Counted from the first letter of the stretch, positions 17,369 through 26,527 are shown. The stretch is DNA of 45,843 bases from an uncultured Lachnospiraceae bacterium (GCA_951801245.1 CATOMC010000016.1:1-45843); one strand, 5' to 3'. Program-made: numbers and translations. Notes: generated by a model from the sequence alone, not told the origin.

Positions 17369-17386
17369 GAAAAAGGCGGCTTTTTC
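17369..17386 (-). terminator. Short intrinsic terminator after the ZIP gene
   Basis: On the minus strand GAAAAAG, a 4-nt loop and CTTTTTC form a 7-bp stem beginning 10 bp after the ZIP stop codon, with its own T-run in the 3' arm. Confidence 0.55.
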
Positions 17387-17396
17387 ACCTGATTTT

Positions 17397-18173
17397 TTAC
17401 CCCAGCGCCACATCCAGGATCATCATGACCACAAACCCTAACGCGGCGCCGATCGTTCCCACATTACTGTGTTCCCCCGCCTGGGACTCCGGAACCAGTT
17501 CTTCTACCACCACATAAATCATGGCACCCGCCGCGAAAGCAAGCAGATAGGGAAGCGCCACCACCACCTGCTCCGCAAGCAGAATCGTGATAAATGCTCC
17601 CGCCGGTTCCACGATGCCCGACAACGTGCCATATACAAAGGACTTTACTTTGGAGGTGCCCTCACTGCGAAGAGGCATGGATATAATGGCTCCTTCCGGG
17701 AAATTCTGTATGGCAATGCCAACCGCCAGAGCGAAAGCGCCCGCCATGGTAATACCCGTATCCCCGATCAACGCCCCCGCAAAAGTCACTCCCACAGACA
17801 TCCCCTCCGGAATATTGTGAAGCGTCACCGCCAGGACAAGCATAGTTGTTTTTTTTAACTCACTCTCCATTCCCTCCGGCTGATCACTCTCCAGATGCCA
17901 GTGGGGGATCAGCGTATCCAGGGCCAGAAGGAAAGCGATACCGCTCATAAATCCTACCGCCGCCGGCACCCAGGCTGTCCGATTCTGTTCTTTCGCCATA
18001 TCTATGGCCGGAATCAAGAGAGACCATACCGATGCAGCTATCATCACACCCGCGGCAAATCCCATCAGGAGTTTTTCCACCTTCCTGTTCATTTCCTGTT
18101 TCATAAAGAAGACCATCGCCGCGCCCAGCGTTGTTCCCACAAAAGGAATCATTAAGCCTGACAATAACTGCAT
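17397..18173 (-). CDS. ZIP-family metal transporter
   Basis: 258 residues, eight membrane helices. The paired metal-binding helices carry LHNIPEGMSVG and IQNFPEGAIIS, and EELVPES follows near the C-terminus; a short His-containing loop (LIPHWHLES) lies between helices 3 and 4. This matches the prokaryotic ZupT/GufA group that imports zinc, iron or manganese. ATG 18173 has GGAGGGAAAAGG upstream. Transcribed alone, ending at the hairpin at 17369-17386. Confidence 0.92.
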   Translation of the reverse strand: MQLLSGLMIPFVGTTLGAAMVFFMKQEMNRKVEKLLMGFAAGVMIAASVWSLLIPAIDMAKEQNRTAWVPAAVGFMSGIAFLLALDTLIPHWHLESDQPEGMESELKKTTMLVLAVTLHNIPEGMSVGVTFAGALIGDTGITMAGAFALAVGIAIQNFPEGAIISMPLRSEGTSKVKSFVYGTLSGIVEPAGAFITILLAEQVVVALPYLLAFAAGAMIYVVVEELVPESQAGEHSNVGTIGAALGFVVMMILDVALG

Positions 18174-18238
18174 CCTTTTCCCTCCATACTAAAATTGCAA
18201 CTTATAGTATAGTATGCCGGTTTTCGGTACCTGCCAGA

Positions 18239-18990
18239 CTAAAAAACATAATTTTTTTCCAACTTCCAGTTCAGCTCCACAATCTTATCGGTATTTTCTG
18301 CCGACATAACGTCAATCTGTTCCATCTGTCTCTGAAAATCCTGCATGATCTCTGTGATGTCCGATATATTGCCGCTGGTCTGGTCGATTGCCTCATGAAT
18401 CTGCCCGGTGATAGCGCGGAAACCATCGATCACATTCTGTAAAGTGCTGGCATTATTCTGAAAACCACCAACCAGTTCCTGGACCTTTCTGGCATCGTCG
18501 CTATAATGCTCCCCGGTGCTGACAAACCCGTCATATTCTTCCATGATATCCTGTTCCAGATACTCCACCAGATCCCTGGCTGACTGTGTCAGTTCCTGCA
18601 CCGCCTTAAAAACATCCCCGATCACCTAGTTGGTCTGCTCTGCAATGTCGATGATGCCCTGTGCCGATTCTTTGATCTTCTCAATCTGCATGGCGCTCTC
18701 CGCCTTTTTCGTCACCTGTCTGCCGATCTCTCCTGAACCTTTACTGACATGTCCGATGACCCCCGCCGTATCCGCAATGGTAGAACGCATTTTTTCCAAA
18801 ATCGATTGATATTATCGGCAATCGCCTGGATTTCATCCCCGGAATGGATCTCCAGCTTTTTACGCAGATCGCCGCCGCGCCAAACCAAAGCCTGGTCAAA
18901 ATGCTCTTATGGATACGGATTTTCTGCGGCCCTGCCTGAGGCAACCCTGCCTTCTGTATGTTTCTGCCCTGTCCTTTCTCTGTCTGTCTC
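18239..18990 (-). pseudogene. Methyl-accepting chemotaxis protein, decayed
   Basis: The readable pieces, in order, are a HAMP-like part (KKLEIHSGDEIQAIADNINRF, needing a frame change near 18800), MRSTIADTAGVIGHVSKGSGEIG, and a coiled region ending IDIAEQTN. A TAG stop follows at about 18627, then the C-terminal coiled coil VIGDVFKAVQELTQSARDL to the end. The hallmark hairpin tip normally after 'AEQTN' ([15 protein letters not shown]...) is missing, so an internal deletion joins the two arms. The N-terminal sensor is also gone. An intact receptor is at 29229. Confidence 0.8.
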
Positions 18991-19192
18991 ACCCGTCATA
19001 CCCCTCCTGCCTGTGCTATGTGTTCAATTGATATTTTAATTTGATATTTTTTTTATTGATTTATTTTATCAATTTTATCAATTTTCCTGCCGGAGATTAA
19101 GGAATCTGGTTTTCTGAAAGGTAAGAATGTTTGATTTGACACATTCATATTATCTATAAATTATTATACTTTATGATTATTATTGGAGAGGT
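18991..19192. other. AT-rich gene-free spacer
   Basis: It contains repeated ATTGAT/ATCAAT words in both orientations (about 19027-19084). A TTGACA at 19137 has no properly spaced -10. No gene is apparent. Confidence 0.4.
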
Positions 19193-19525
19193 TCATGAGC
19201 ATGCCACCAGATCATAACTCTCCGCGATCATCCGCCTGATCTCTTCATCCGGGATTGTTCCATCCAGAATGACCGTATTCCAGTGTTCCTTATTCTGATG
19301 ATAACCGGGAATCACAGCCTCATAAGTCTGACGCCAGAAATCGCGCCACTGGGGATCTACCTTAATATTTATGCGCATAACACCTTCATATTCGTAAGTC
19401 CACAAAAAAGCCTTCCTGTTCTTCCGACACCGCACCAATACCCAGTTGGAATCATGAAAAGGGGTATCCTGATAAACCTCCGGAAAGGTCATTCCATAGG
19501 CCAGTGCCTCTTCTCTCTTCGTCAC
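19193..19525 (-). CDS. MmcQ/YjbR-family protein
   Basis: 110 residues, the normal length of the MmcQ/YjbR (CyaY-like fold) family: FPEVYQDTPFHDSNWVLVRC at the start, then INIKVDPQWRDFWRQTYEAVIPGYHQNKEHW, whose NK.HW segment is the most conserved part. The family is called DNA-binding by homology; its function is not established. It starts at GTG 19525, set by a strong AAAGGAGG 8 nt upstream. Confidence 0.85.
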   Translation of the reverse strand: MTKREEALAYGMTFPEVYQDTPFHDSNWVLVRCRKNRKAFLWTYEYEGVMRINIKVDPQWRDFWRQTYEAVIPGYHQNKEHWNTVILDGTIPDEEIRRMIAESYDLVACS

Positions 19526-19601
19526 GATCTGCTCCTCCTTTGCCAGTACAGCCCTCGTAAATCATCCTGATTCTTAAGAAAAGATTAAAAATACAAGATT
19601 A

Positions 19602-19631
19602 TGGCAAGTACCTGATTTTTTATGCTATAAT
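19602..19631 (+). promoter_or_regulatory. Extended -10 promoter for the DUF1538 gene
   Basis: TGCTATAAT (19623-19631) is an extended -10; a weak -35 TGGCAA (19602-19607) is 18 bp away. A near-palindrome, TTACA-N7-TGTAA (around 19668-19684), follows in the leader and could be a control site. Confidence 0.5.
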
Positions 19632-19737
19632 TGTAATAAGTATACTCTATTTTTTGAACTATGTAACTTACAATTGCAATGTAAAGAGTGTCATTTCTGA
19701 TTTCATAAATATTATTCGTAGAAAGGTGTTGGTACCC

Positions 19738-21267
19738 TTGTTTAAAAACCGTTCCAAACTCATAGAAAAATCCAAAGAGACGCTGCATGCGGTATTGCCT
19801 ATTATTCTGATCGTACTGCTTTTGAGCTTCACCATCGCTCCTATCTCCCCGGAAATCCTGATGGAATTTCTGCTCGGGGCCGTCATGCTGATCGTGGGAA
19901 TGCTGTTTTTCTCCATCGGCGCCGAGATGGCAATGTCGCCCATGGGTGAACGTGTAGGTACCACCATGACGAAGACCAGGAAACTGTCCGCCATAATCCT
20001 GATCAGTTTTCTGCTCGGATTCATCATCACCATTTCCGAACCTGATCTGCAGGTGCTGGCAAATCAGGTACCCGCTGTCCCCAATCTGGTATTAATTTTG
20101 TCCGTGGCGGCAGGTGTTGGACTTTTTCTGGTGTTTGCGCTGCTTCGTATGCTGTTGCGCATTCCCCTGGCACCCCTTTTGCTTTTGTTTTACATACTGG
20201 CCTTTGTCCTGGCATATTTCGTCCCGAAAGATTTCCTGGCGGTGGCATTTGACTCGGGCGGCGTGACCACAGGCCCCATGACAGTCCCTTTTATCATGGC
20301 CTTCGGTATCGGTATTTCCGCCATCCGAAGCGACAGCCATGCAGCAGAGGACAGCTTCGGTCTGGTCTCCCTGTGTTCTGTGGGACCCATTATTGCCGTA
20401 TTGATCCTGGCTATGATCTACCGCCCGGACTCTACGGAGTATGTGCCTGATGTGATACCGAGTATCTCCGATTCCGTGGAATTAGGGCGGCTGTTTGCAG
20501 GAGAAATTCCTGTCTACATGCGTGAAATGGCGGTTTCCGTCCTCCCTATCGTCCTGTTTTTCGGGGTATTTCAGTTGATCTCATGGGATATGAAGAAAAA
20601 GACGCTGATCAAAATCCTGATCGGACTGGTATATACCTATGTGGGGCTGGTTCTTTTCTTAACCGGTGTAAATGTGGGCTTCATGCCTGCCGGAAACTAT
20701 CTGGGACAAGTGATAGCCGGTCTGCCTTATGCCTGGATCATCATTCCCATCGGTATGATCATCGGCTACTTTATCGTACAGGCGGAGCCTGCCGTGTTCG
20801 TCCTCACAAAACAGGTGGAGGAGATCACCTCCGGCGCCATTTCCGCCAAAGCGATGGAAATCAGCCTTTCCGTAGGCGTTGCGACCTCTATCGGCTTGGC
20901 CATGACAAGAGTGCTCACAGGCATTCCCATCACCTGGTTTATTGTGCCCGGTTACGCCATCGCCCTGATCCTGACCTTTTTTGTACCTAAGATTTTTACT
21001 TCCATCGCCTTCGACTCCGGCGGCGTGGCATCCGGTCCCATGACGGCAACCTTTCTTCTGCCCTTTGCCATGGGTGCCTGCAATGCGGTGGGCGGCACGA
21101 TCATTACCGATGCCTTCGGTGTCGTTGCCATGGTCGCTATGACGCCGCTGATCACCATTCAATTCCTTGGCCTGATCTACCGCATCAAGGAAAGCCGTCT
21201 CTCCAGAGAAGCGGGCGGCTACATATCGATCGACCGCTATGGAGATATGGATATCATTGAATTATAG
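19738..21267 (+). CDS. DUF1538 membrane protein, predicted transporter
   Basis: About 509 residues and 12 or more membrane helices in two homologous halves. The signature FDSGGVTTGPMTVPF (about residues 168-182) recurs as FDSGGVASGPMTATF (about 424-438). This is the DUF1538 family, predicted to transport an unknown small molecule. I prefer the TTG start at 19738, preceded by GAAAGGTG, over the ATG at 19654, which lies too near the promoter and has no ribosome site. The next gene, 31 bp downstream, is P-II-like, a pairing that argues for gating by a P-II signal as in AmtB-GlnK. Confidence 0.85.
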   Translation: MFKNRSKLIEKSKETLHAVLPIILIVLLLSFTIAPISPEILMEFLLGAVMLIVGMLFFSIGAEMAMSPMGERVGTTMTKTRKLSAIILISFLLGFIITISEPDLQVLANQVPAVPNLVLILSVAAGVGLFLVFALLRMLLRIPLAPLLLLFYILAFVLAYFVPKDFLAVAFDSGGVTTGPMTVPFIMAFGIGISAIRSDSHAAEDSFGLVSLCSVGPIIAVLILAMIYRPDSTEYVPDVIPSISDSVELGRLFAGEIPVYMREMAVSVLPIVLFFGVFQLISWDMKKKTLIKILIGLVYTYVGLVLFLTGVNVGFMPAGNYLGQVIAGLPYAWIIIPIGMIIGYFIVQAEPAVFVLTKQVEEITSGAISAKAMEISLSVGVATSIGLAMTRVLTGIPITWFIVPGYAIALILTFFVPKIFTSIAFDSGGVASGPMTATFLLPFAMGACNAVGGTIITDAFGVVAMVAMTPLITIQFLGLIYRIKESRLSREAGGYISIDRYGDMDIIEL

Positions 21268-21298
21268 TGGTATAATATGTGGGATTGTGGAGGTTTGT

Positions 21299-21979
21299 AT
21301 GGGAAAATTGTGCATGATGACGACAATCGTCAATAGAAAACACTTTAAAAAATATTTCCGTCTGTATCAGGAGGAACAACTCCAGGTCATGTTCATCACC
21401 CTGGGCGCCGGTACTGCTTCGGGAGATATTCTGGATTATCTGGGCCTGGAATCCACCGAAAAAGCTGTTATGTTCCATATATTGGAAGAAAGTACCTGGG
21501 AAAAAGCCAAAAAGGATCTCCGCCAAAAGCTCCAGATCGATGCCCCCGGCGAGGGAATCGCCTTTGTGGTCCCGCTAAGCAGCATCGGCGGCAAAAAAGC
21601 CCTGCAGTTTCTGTGCGGAAATCAAGACTTCCAGAAAGAGGAGGAATCTGTTTTGAAAGATACAGTCTATGAACTTATTGTGGTAATTGCCAATCAGGGA
21701 TATACGGAACTTGCGATGGATGCTGCAAGAGGCGCTGGCGCTTACGGTGGCACGGTGATCCACGCCAAGGGCACCGGCATGGAACAAGCCGAGCGCTTTA
21801 TGGGAGTATCACTCGCTTCCGAGAAGGAAATCATCTTCATCGTTGCCAAGAAGGCGCAGAAAAATGATATTATGAAGGCCGTCATGGAACAGGCCGGCAT
21901 GCAGTCCAAAGCCAAATCCATTGTCTTCTCCCTGCCCGTCACAGATACCGCCGGACTGCGGCTTATGGAAGATTCCTGA
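21299..21979 (+). CDS. Tandem P-II-like signalling protein
   Basis: 226 residues that look like two P-II (GlnB/GlnK) folds in tandem: 1-105 (KLCMMTTIVNRKHF...VVPLSSIGGKKAL) and about 122-226 (YELIVVIANQGY...ARGAGAYGGTVIHAKGTG). The second repeat keeps the beta-alpha-beta order and the Gly-rich stretch before the T-loop position; the first is more divergent. P-II proteins sense ATP/ADP and 2-oxoglutarate and bind transporters. ATG 21299 has GGAGG 5 nt upstream. It is translated with the DUF1538 gene and sits in front of glutamine synthetase, so a nitrogen or carbon-nitrogen role is likely. Confidence 0.8.
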   Translation: MGKLCMMTTIVNRKHFKKYFRLYQEEQLQVMFITLGAGTASGDILDYLGLESTEKAVMFHILEESTWEKAKKDLRQKLQIDAPGEGIAFVVPLSSIGGKKALQFLCGNQDFQKEEESVLKDTVYELIVVIANQGYTELAMDAARGAGAYGGTVIHAKGTGMEQAERFMGVSLASEKEIIFIVAKKAQKNDIMKAVMEQAGMQSKAKSIVFSLPVTDTAGLRLMEDS

Positions 21980-22073
21980 CACCGGCAAAATCCAGAAGTA
22001 AGCAGTCCCGCAGGCAACTTGTCCGGATCCGCTTTACGAACCCGGATAGGACGGGAAAGTTACACAAAAATAA

Positions 22074-22102
22074 TGCGCATCCTCCTTCTCATATGTTATA
22101 CT
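22074..22102 (+). promoter_or_regulatory. Probable glnA promoter
   Basis: An extended -10 TGTTATACT (22094-22102) lies 38 bp before glnA. The -35 position (TGCGCA, 22074-22079) is poor, which suits activator-assisted or extended -10 initiation. Confidence 0.4.
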
Positions 22103-22140
22103 GATGGCATATATACAAAATCCGAAAAGGGAGAAGGGAA

Positions 22141-23574
22141 ATGTTTATGGACAAAAGTGCAGCAATCAGACAACTATGTGAAGAAAAAGAAATCCGTATG
22201 ATCGATTTCAAAATGACGGACATTGACGGGCGTTGGCGTCACATCACGATTCCGGTGGAGCGGTTCGATGATAATGTCTTCGTCTACGGAATCGGTTTCG
22301 ACGGCTCCAATTACGGATACGCTCCTGTTGAAAAGAGCGATATGGTATTCTTACCGGACCCGGATACTGCCTATGTGGATCCTTTTGCACAGGTTCCCAC
22401 ACTGACCATGTGCGGCAATGTATGTGTGATCGGCAAAGGGGAGAACACGCCTTTTGACCAGTATCCTAAGAATGTCAGCCTGCGTGCCATGGAATACATG
22501 AAAAAGACAGGCATTGCAGACAACATGGTCATCGGACCGGAATTCGAATTCTATCTGTTTGACTCCGCCCGTTATGAGGTGTCCCCCAGACAGTGTGCTT
22601 ATCGGATCGACACCAGACAGGCTAAATGGAACTGCAGTCTGGATACCCCCGGTAACAACGGCTATGAAGTGACCCACGGCGGTTATCATATCGCAGCACC
22701 CCAGGACGTGGGATATGACTTAAGAAGCCGTATCTGCATGGAGATGGAGAACTGGGGCATCAAAGTCAAATACCATCACCACGAAGTGGGCGGTCCCGGC
22801 CAGATGGAAATCGAAGTAGAACTTGCCGACATGCCCACCATGGCCGACAACACCATGATTGTGAAATATATCATCAAAAACATGGCCGCACGGGAAGGCA
22901 TGAGCGCAACTTTCCTGCCCAAGCCCATCTATAAAGAAGCCGGAAGCGGCCTTCATGTACATATGCTGCTCACCAAAGACGGAAAACCTGTCTTTTATGA
23001 TGAAAACGGATATTCCGGCTTAAGCCAGACGGCACATTATTTTATCGGCGGACTGCTGTCCCACATCGCATCCCTGTGTGCTTTCACCAACCCTTCCACC
23101 AACTCCTTTAAACGTCTGGTGCCCGGGTATGAAGCGCCTGTGACTATCGGGTATGCTACTTCCAACCGCAGCGCCGTCATCCGGATTCCTGCTTACGCAA
23201 AATCCCCTGAGACCAAGCGGTTCGAACTCAGAAATCCCGATGCTACCGCCAATCCCTACTATGCTTATGCGGCTATCCTAATGGCCGGTTTAGACGGCAT
23301 CGAGAAAAAGATCGATCCCGCCGCCAACGGCTGGGGTCCTTACGATTTTAATCTATATACCCTCTCTGCAGAGGAGCAGAAGAAAATCAAAGGACTGCCG
23401 AAATCTCTCGAAGAAGCGCTGGATGCTCTGGAGAAGGATCACGATTATCTGACCAAGGACAGCGTATTCCCGGAAAGACTCATCGATGTATGGATTGCCC
23501 GGAAACGTGCCGAGGCCAAGCAGGCAGGGGAAATTCCTACGCCGGCAGAATTTATGATGTATTATGATCTTTAA
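22141..23574 (+). CDS. glnA: Glutamine synthetase, type I
   Basis: 477 residues; ATP + glutamate + NH3 to glutamine, a cytoplasmic dodecamer. Landmarks: beta-grasp domain with FDGSNYGYAPVEKSDM, the metal-binding IGPEFEFYLFD, NNGYEVTHGGYH, KYHHHEVGGPGQMEIEV, the ATP-site KPIYKEAGSGLHVHM, the glutamate-flap NPSTNSFKRLVPGYEAP and RIPAY...ELRNPDATANPY. The extra segment near residue 150-175 and the C-terminal FNLYTLS Tyr in the adenylylation position (about 405) fit the GSI-beta class. Whether it is adenylylated depends on a GlnE elsewhere. ATG 22141 or 22147 are both possible. Ends before a hairpin array and a strong terminator. Confidence 0.95.
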   Translation: MFMDKSAAIRQLCEEKEIRMIDFKMTDIDGRWRHITIPVERFDDNVFVYGIGFDGSNYGYAPVEKSDMVFLPDPDTAYVDPFAQVPTLTMCGNVCVIGKGENTPFDQYPKNVSLRAMEYMKKTGIADNMVIGPEFEFYLFDSARYEVSPRQCAYRIDTRQAKWNCSLDTPGNNGYEVTHGGYHIAAPQDVGYDLRSRICMEMENWGIKVKYHHHEVGGPGQMEIEVELADMPTMADNTMIVKYIIKNMAAREGMSATFLPKPIYKEAGSGLHVHMLLTKDGKPVFYDENGYSGLSQTAHYFIGGLLSHIASLCAFTNPSTNSFKRLVPGYEAPVTIGYATSNRSAVIRIPAYAKSPETKRFELRNPDATANPYYAYAAILMAGLDGIEKKIDPAANGWGPYDFNLYTLSAEEQKKIKGLPKSLEEALDALEKDHDYLTKDSVFPERLIDVWIARKRAEAKQAGEIPTPAEFMMYYDL

Positions 23575-23582
23575 CTGGCACT

Positions 23583-23696
23583 GGCGTAAATTCCTTCGGA
23601 ATTAACGCCTCGAGGACTGCTTCGCAGCCTCGACCAACAGGTAACCTTCTGGTTGGAATTAACACCTGGGTAACTTTCTGGTTGGTTTTAACGCCT
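23583..23696. repeat. Array of short hairpins and repeats downstream of glnA
   Basis: First hairpin: GGCGTAAATTCC / TTC / GGAATTAACGCC (23583-23609, one mismatch). Second: CGAGGACTGC / TTC / GCAGCCTCG (23611-23632, one bulge). Then a direct repeat: GGTAACCTTCTGGTTGG... (23640-23667) and GGTAACTTTCTGGTTGG... (23669-23696), both ending TTAACRCCT. Both hairpins share a TTC loop. Probably a mosaic of short intergenic repeats. Confidence 0.75.
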
Positions 23697-23700
23697 AAGT

Positions 23701-23733
23701 AAACGGCAGGGTATCAGGCTCTGCCGTTTTTTT
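23701..23733 (+). terminator. Rho-independent terminator of glnA
   Basis: AAACGGCAG and CTGCCGTTT pair over an 11-nt loop and run into seven T's. It is the strongest terminator in this part of the window. Confidence 0.9.
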
Positions 23734-23773
23734 GTTCACGTTAATTACCGCAAACAGAATAGGATGGTTCTGG

Positions 23774-24387
23774 CTAATTCATAGAGATACGATAAACTAT
23801 ATTGTTTGTACTCCCCTCTGTCACTACATATCTTGTATCTGTAAGTATTTTTAAATATCTTCGCACTGTTGCATCTGACTTGCCCGTAACCGCTTCGGCT
23901 TCTTTAGGAGTCATTTCTCCATGTTCTTCCTGTCCGCATCCGTTTCAAACTCAGGCAATAGTGAACCGTTTCTTTTCAGTTAGTTGAAAAAACGGTCTGC
24001 TTCCTTTTTAGAATAAACGTCCACAGTCGCCTGATATGGTCCTGCATCACCCGATGCACATTTCAGATGCATTAAGTTTACCCCTTGATATTCCACAATC
24101 TCAATCTTTGGAATATACCGTTGCTTAATTTTGTTGCAGTATTGAAATATTTTCAGTTGCATATCATCAAGTAATTCGTCCGGTACGCCTATAGGCGGCA
24201 AAACGGGAAGTCCATTTTCTGTTTTTATACCAATCACAAGATATCCACCATCTACCCCTGCAATGTCATTCGCATAACCTCATATTGTATGCACAATTTC
24301 TGACGGATTAAAGCCTTCCTTGTACTCTATACGGCTTCGTTCTACTTTGCGCCCTTCTAACAGGGTTTCTATTTTTATGGGAATCAT
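23774..24387 (-). pseudogene. AlbA_2/Schlafen-type ATP-binding regulator, broken
   Basis: From ATG 24387 the frame reads a start like MIPIKIETLLEGRKVERSRIEYK... and SEIVHTI, then hits a TGA where ICGYAND is expected. It resumes GYANDIAGVDGGYLVIGIKTENG, the AlbA_2 (divergent AAA_4) core, and runs to SKKEADRFFN. After a gap and frame change a C-terminal winged-helix piece is readable: MTPKEAEAVTGKSDATVRRYLKIL, ending at 23774. The middle of the protein is deleted. Low GC and the isolated position suggest an acquired gene in decay. Confidence 0.8.
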
Positions 24388-24496
24388 CTCATTATCTCCA
24401 TAGTTGGTGTATATGCAATAGAATTAAGGATACAAAAGCATCATACGCCGCCTGCATCTTATTTCTTTCCGCAGAACTCTCCCGTCATAGGATAGT

Positions 24497-26527
24497 TTAT
24501 TTCATTCCCTCTTTGATCACGCCCTGATCCCGCATTACCTTCTCAATTGCCGTTCCGCTGATAAAGTGCAGCAGAAGTTTCTTCATGGGATTCAAAGGTC
24601 CTAAGTTAATCTCAAGCGGAGATTTGCCGTCCATCAGCTTCACGCTGCTGGAGAGCAGTTCCCTGATATCGTAAACGCTGCCCCACACTTCCGGCACGCC
24701 GCGGTCCACACCTAACAGTCCATACACAGCCTCCATGGCCGTTCTCACCGAATACTCTGTGGTAAAGACTGTATCTCTTGGTGTCTGGGCAAACTGTCCT
24801 AAGAAAGCAAAGTTGACACACCCGTCAGGTATCACATCCGGCCGGTCGCCCGCCGTCCTTGGCATAAAGAAAGCTGTGATATAGGGCATCATTGTAGGTA
24901 CGCATACGGCACTGTGCTCCGCCAGTTCCCCGATCTGGTTTTCCGGTACGCCCAGATGGTAAAGCCATTCTTCGGTAATCTCCTTACCGGTACACTCTTT
25001 CATCGGTTTCTTCACGTAATCCCCCGGCACATCTGTAAAGAGTCCGTATACCCATACGCAGACCTGATCTTTATCCTGCTCCTTAAACTGACCCTGCCTG
25101 TTGATGGTCCAACTGAGAAGCCAGGAGGAATCCTGACAGCTCACAATACCGCCTGTCACGACTTTGCCGCTCTTAGGGTCACGCTTGCATATATTTTTAA
25201 TATAAGGAAGAATCTTATCATCCAGCGTCGTGACCGTAGCGGACTCCCAGTTGGTCTTGGCCACATCGGAACAGAATTTTTCCGGACGGCCAAAGGACGG
25301 ATCCTGTTTCGCAATATTTTTCCAGAGACTCCAGCAGCCACTGGTGCGTACTTCCGCATCTCCGTTGGGTGCATGGTTCTGATCGCCATAAATCGTACCT
25401 TCCGTACAGCTTCCGTTGGTCACGAATACCAAATCATTCTCGGTTAACATAATTCCTTTTTCCACGCCCTTCACCTTGCACTCGATGGCCTTGGCAATCT
25501 TCTTATCTCCCTCAAATCCGAAAATAACATTGGTCACTTCCGTATTAAACTGGAAGTCCACACCTGCTGCTTCCAGATATTTCTGCATCGGCAGGATCAG
25601 GGAATCATACTGATTATACTTGGTAAATTTCAAAGCGCTGAAATCCGGCAGTCCGGCAATGTGATGGATGAACCGCTGGAAATAAAGCTTCATTTCCAGT
25701 GCACTGTGCCAGTTTTCAAAAGCAAACATGGTACGCCAGTACAGCCAGAATGTGGAATCAAACACTTCCTCGTCAAACACTTCCTCGATGGTCTTATCAT
25801 AGAGATCTTCATCTTTGGTCATAAAGAGTTTCATAATCTCCATACAGCCCTTCTGGCTTAAGTTAAATCTGCCGTCCGTATGGGCATCCTCTCCCCGGTT
25901 TCTGGTGGCTCTGCACAGAGAATAATTGGGGTCTTCTTTGTTGAGCCAATAATACTCATCCAACACCGACACCCCCGGTGTCTCGATAGAAGGAATACTC
26001 CGGAACAGATCCCACAGGCACTCGAAATGGTTCTCCATCTCTCTGCCGCCACGCATTACATATCCTCTGGTGGCATCATAGATACCGTCACAGGCGCCGC
26101 CCGCAATATCCATCGCTTCCAAGATATGAATATGATCGCCAGGCATCTGTCCGTCACGTACCAGGAAACAGGCCGCTGCTAAAGATGCCAGGCCGCTGCC
26201 TACGATATAAGCACTCTTTTCCTCTACGCCTTCCGGTTTCCGGGGCCTTGCAAAGGCTTCATAGTTACCATTGGTATAATAAATCCCTTTGCTGTTCTTA
26301 TCGAATCTGCCAAGTTCCGTATTGCGGTAATTCAGATCCGTATATGCAATCTTCCTGCCATGGATTCTGCCTGCACCCTGCGCGCCTTCGCCGGCACTGC
26401 TTCTTGCCCCCGCATTCTTGACCTGCCCTTCTTCCGCCTTCTTATGATTCTTCGCTGCCAATACAGCTCCTGCGCCTGCCGCCGCCACTGCCGCTACACC
26501 GAGTCCGATACTTTTCTTATCTGCCAT
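24497..26527 (-). CDS. ohyA: Oleate hydratase
   Basis: 676 residues. It adds water to the cis-9 double bond of oleate and related free fatty acids, giving 10-hydroxystearate; the enzyme is FAD-dependent and detoxifies host unsaturated fatty acids. Seen: FAD-binding YIVGSGLASLAAACFLVRDG, the family motif GGREMENHFECLWDLF with the catalytic Glu, and later NWESATVTT, WTINRQGQFK and LGQFAQTPRDTVFTTEYSV. An unusual N-terminal extension of about 50 residues is Ala/Gly-rich and hydrophobic (GLGVAAVAAAGAGAVLAA), possibly a membrane anchor. ATG 26527 has AAAGGTGG 8 nt upstream. Promoter and putative TetR site lie at 26607-26643. Confidence 0.95.
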   Translation of the reverse strand: MADKKSIGLGVAAVAAAGAGAVLAAKNHKKAEEGQVKNAGARSSAGEGAQGAGRIHGRKIAYTDLNYRNTELGRFDKNSKGIYYTNGNYEAFARPRKPEGVEEKSAYIVGSGLASLAAACFLVRDGQMPGDHIHILEAMDIAGGACDGIYDATRGYVMRGGREMENHFECLWDLFRSIPSIETPGVSVLDEYYWLNKEDPNYSLCRATRNRGEDAHTDGRFNLSQKGCMEIMKLFMTKDEDLYDKTIEEVFDEEVFDSTFWLYWRTMFAFENWHSALEMKLYFQRFIHHIAGLPDFSALKFTKYNQYDSLILPMQKYLEAAGVDFQFNTEVTNVIFGFEGDKKIAKAIECKVKGVEKGIMLTENDLVFVTNGSCTEGTIYGDQNHAPNGDAEVRTSGCWSLWKNIAKQDPSFGRPEKFCSDVAKTNWESATVTTLDDKILPYIKNICKRDPKSGKVVTGGIVSCQDSSWLLSWTINRQGQFKEQDKDQVCVWVYGLFTDVPGDYVKKPMKECTGKEITEEWLYHLGVPENQIGELAEHSAVCVPTMMPYITAFFMPRTAGDRPDVIPDGCVNFAFLGQFAQTPRDTVFTTEYSVRTAMEAVYGLLGVDRGVPEVWGSVYDIRELLSSSVKLMDGKSPLEINLGPLNPMKKLLLHFISGTAIEKVMRDQGVIKEGMK

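Noticed and set aside
19137..19160. Promoter with TTGACA
   Set aside because: No -10 at suitable spacing and no plus-strand gene directly follows.
20659..21162. 167-codon minus-strand frame
   Set aside because: It is antisense to the DUF1538 gene; Gly/His/Asp-rich composition mirrors membrane codons.
23640..23696. CRISPR array
   Set aside because: Only two 28-bp units, adjacent without a spacer of proper length, and no cas genes anywhere in the window.
23802..23987. 61-codon plus frame
   Set aside because: It is antisense to the winged-helix part of the broken AlbA-type gene.
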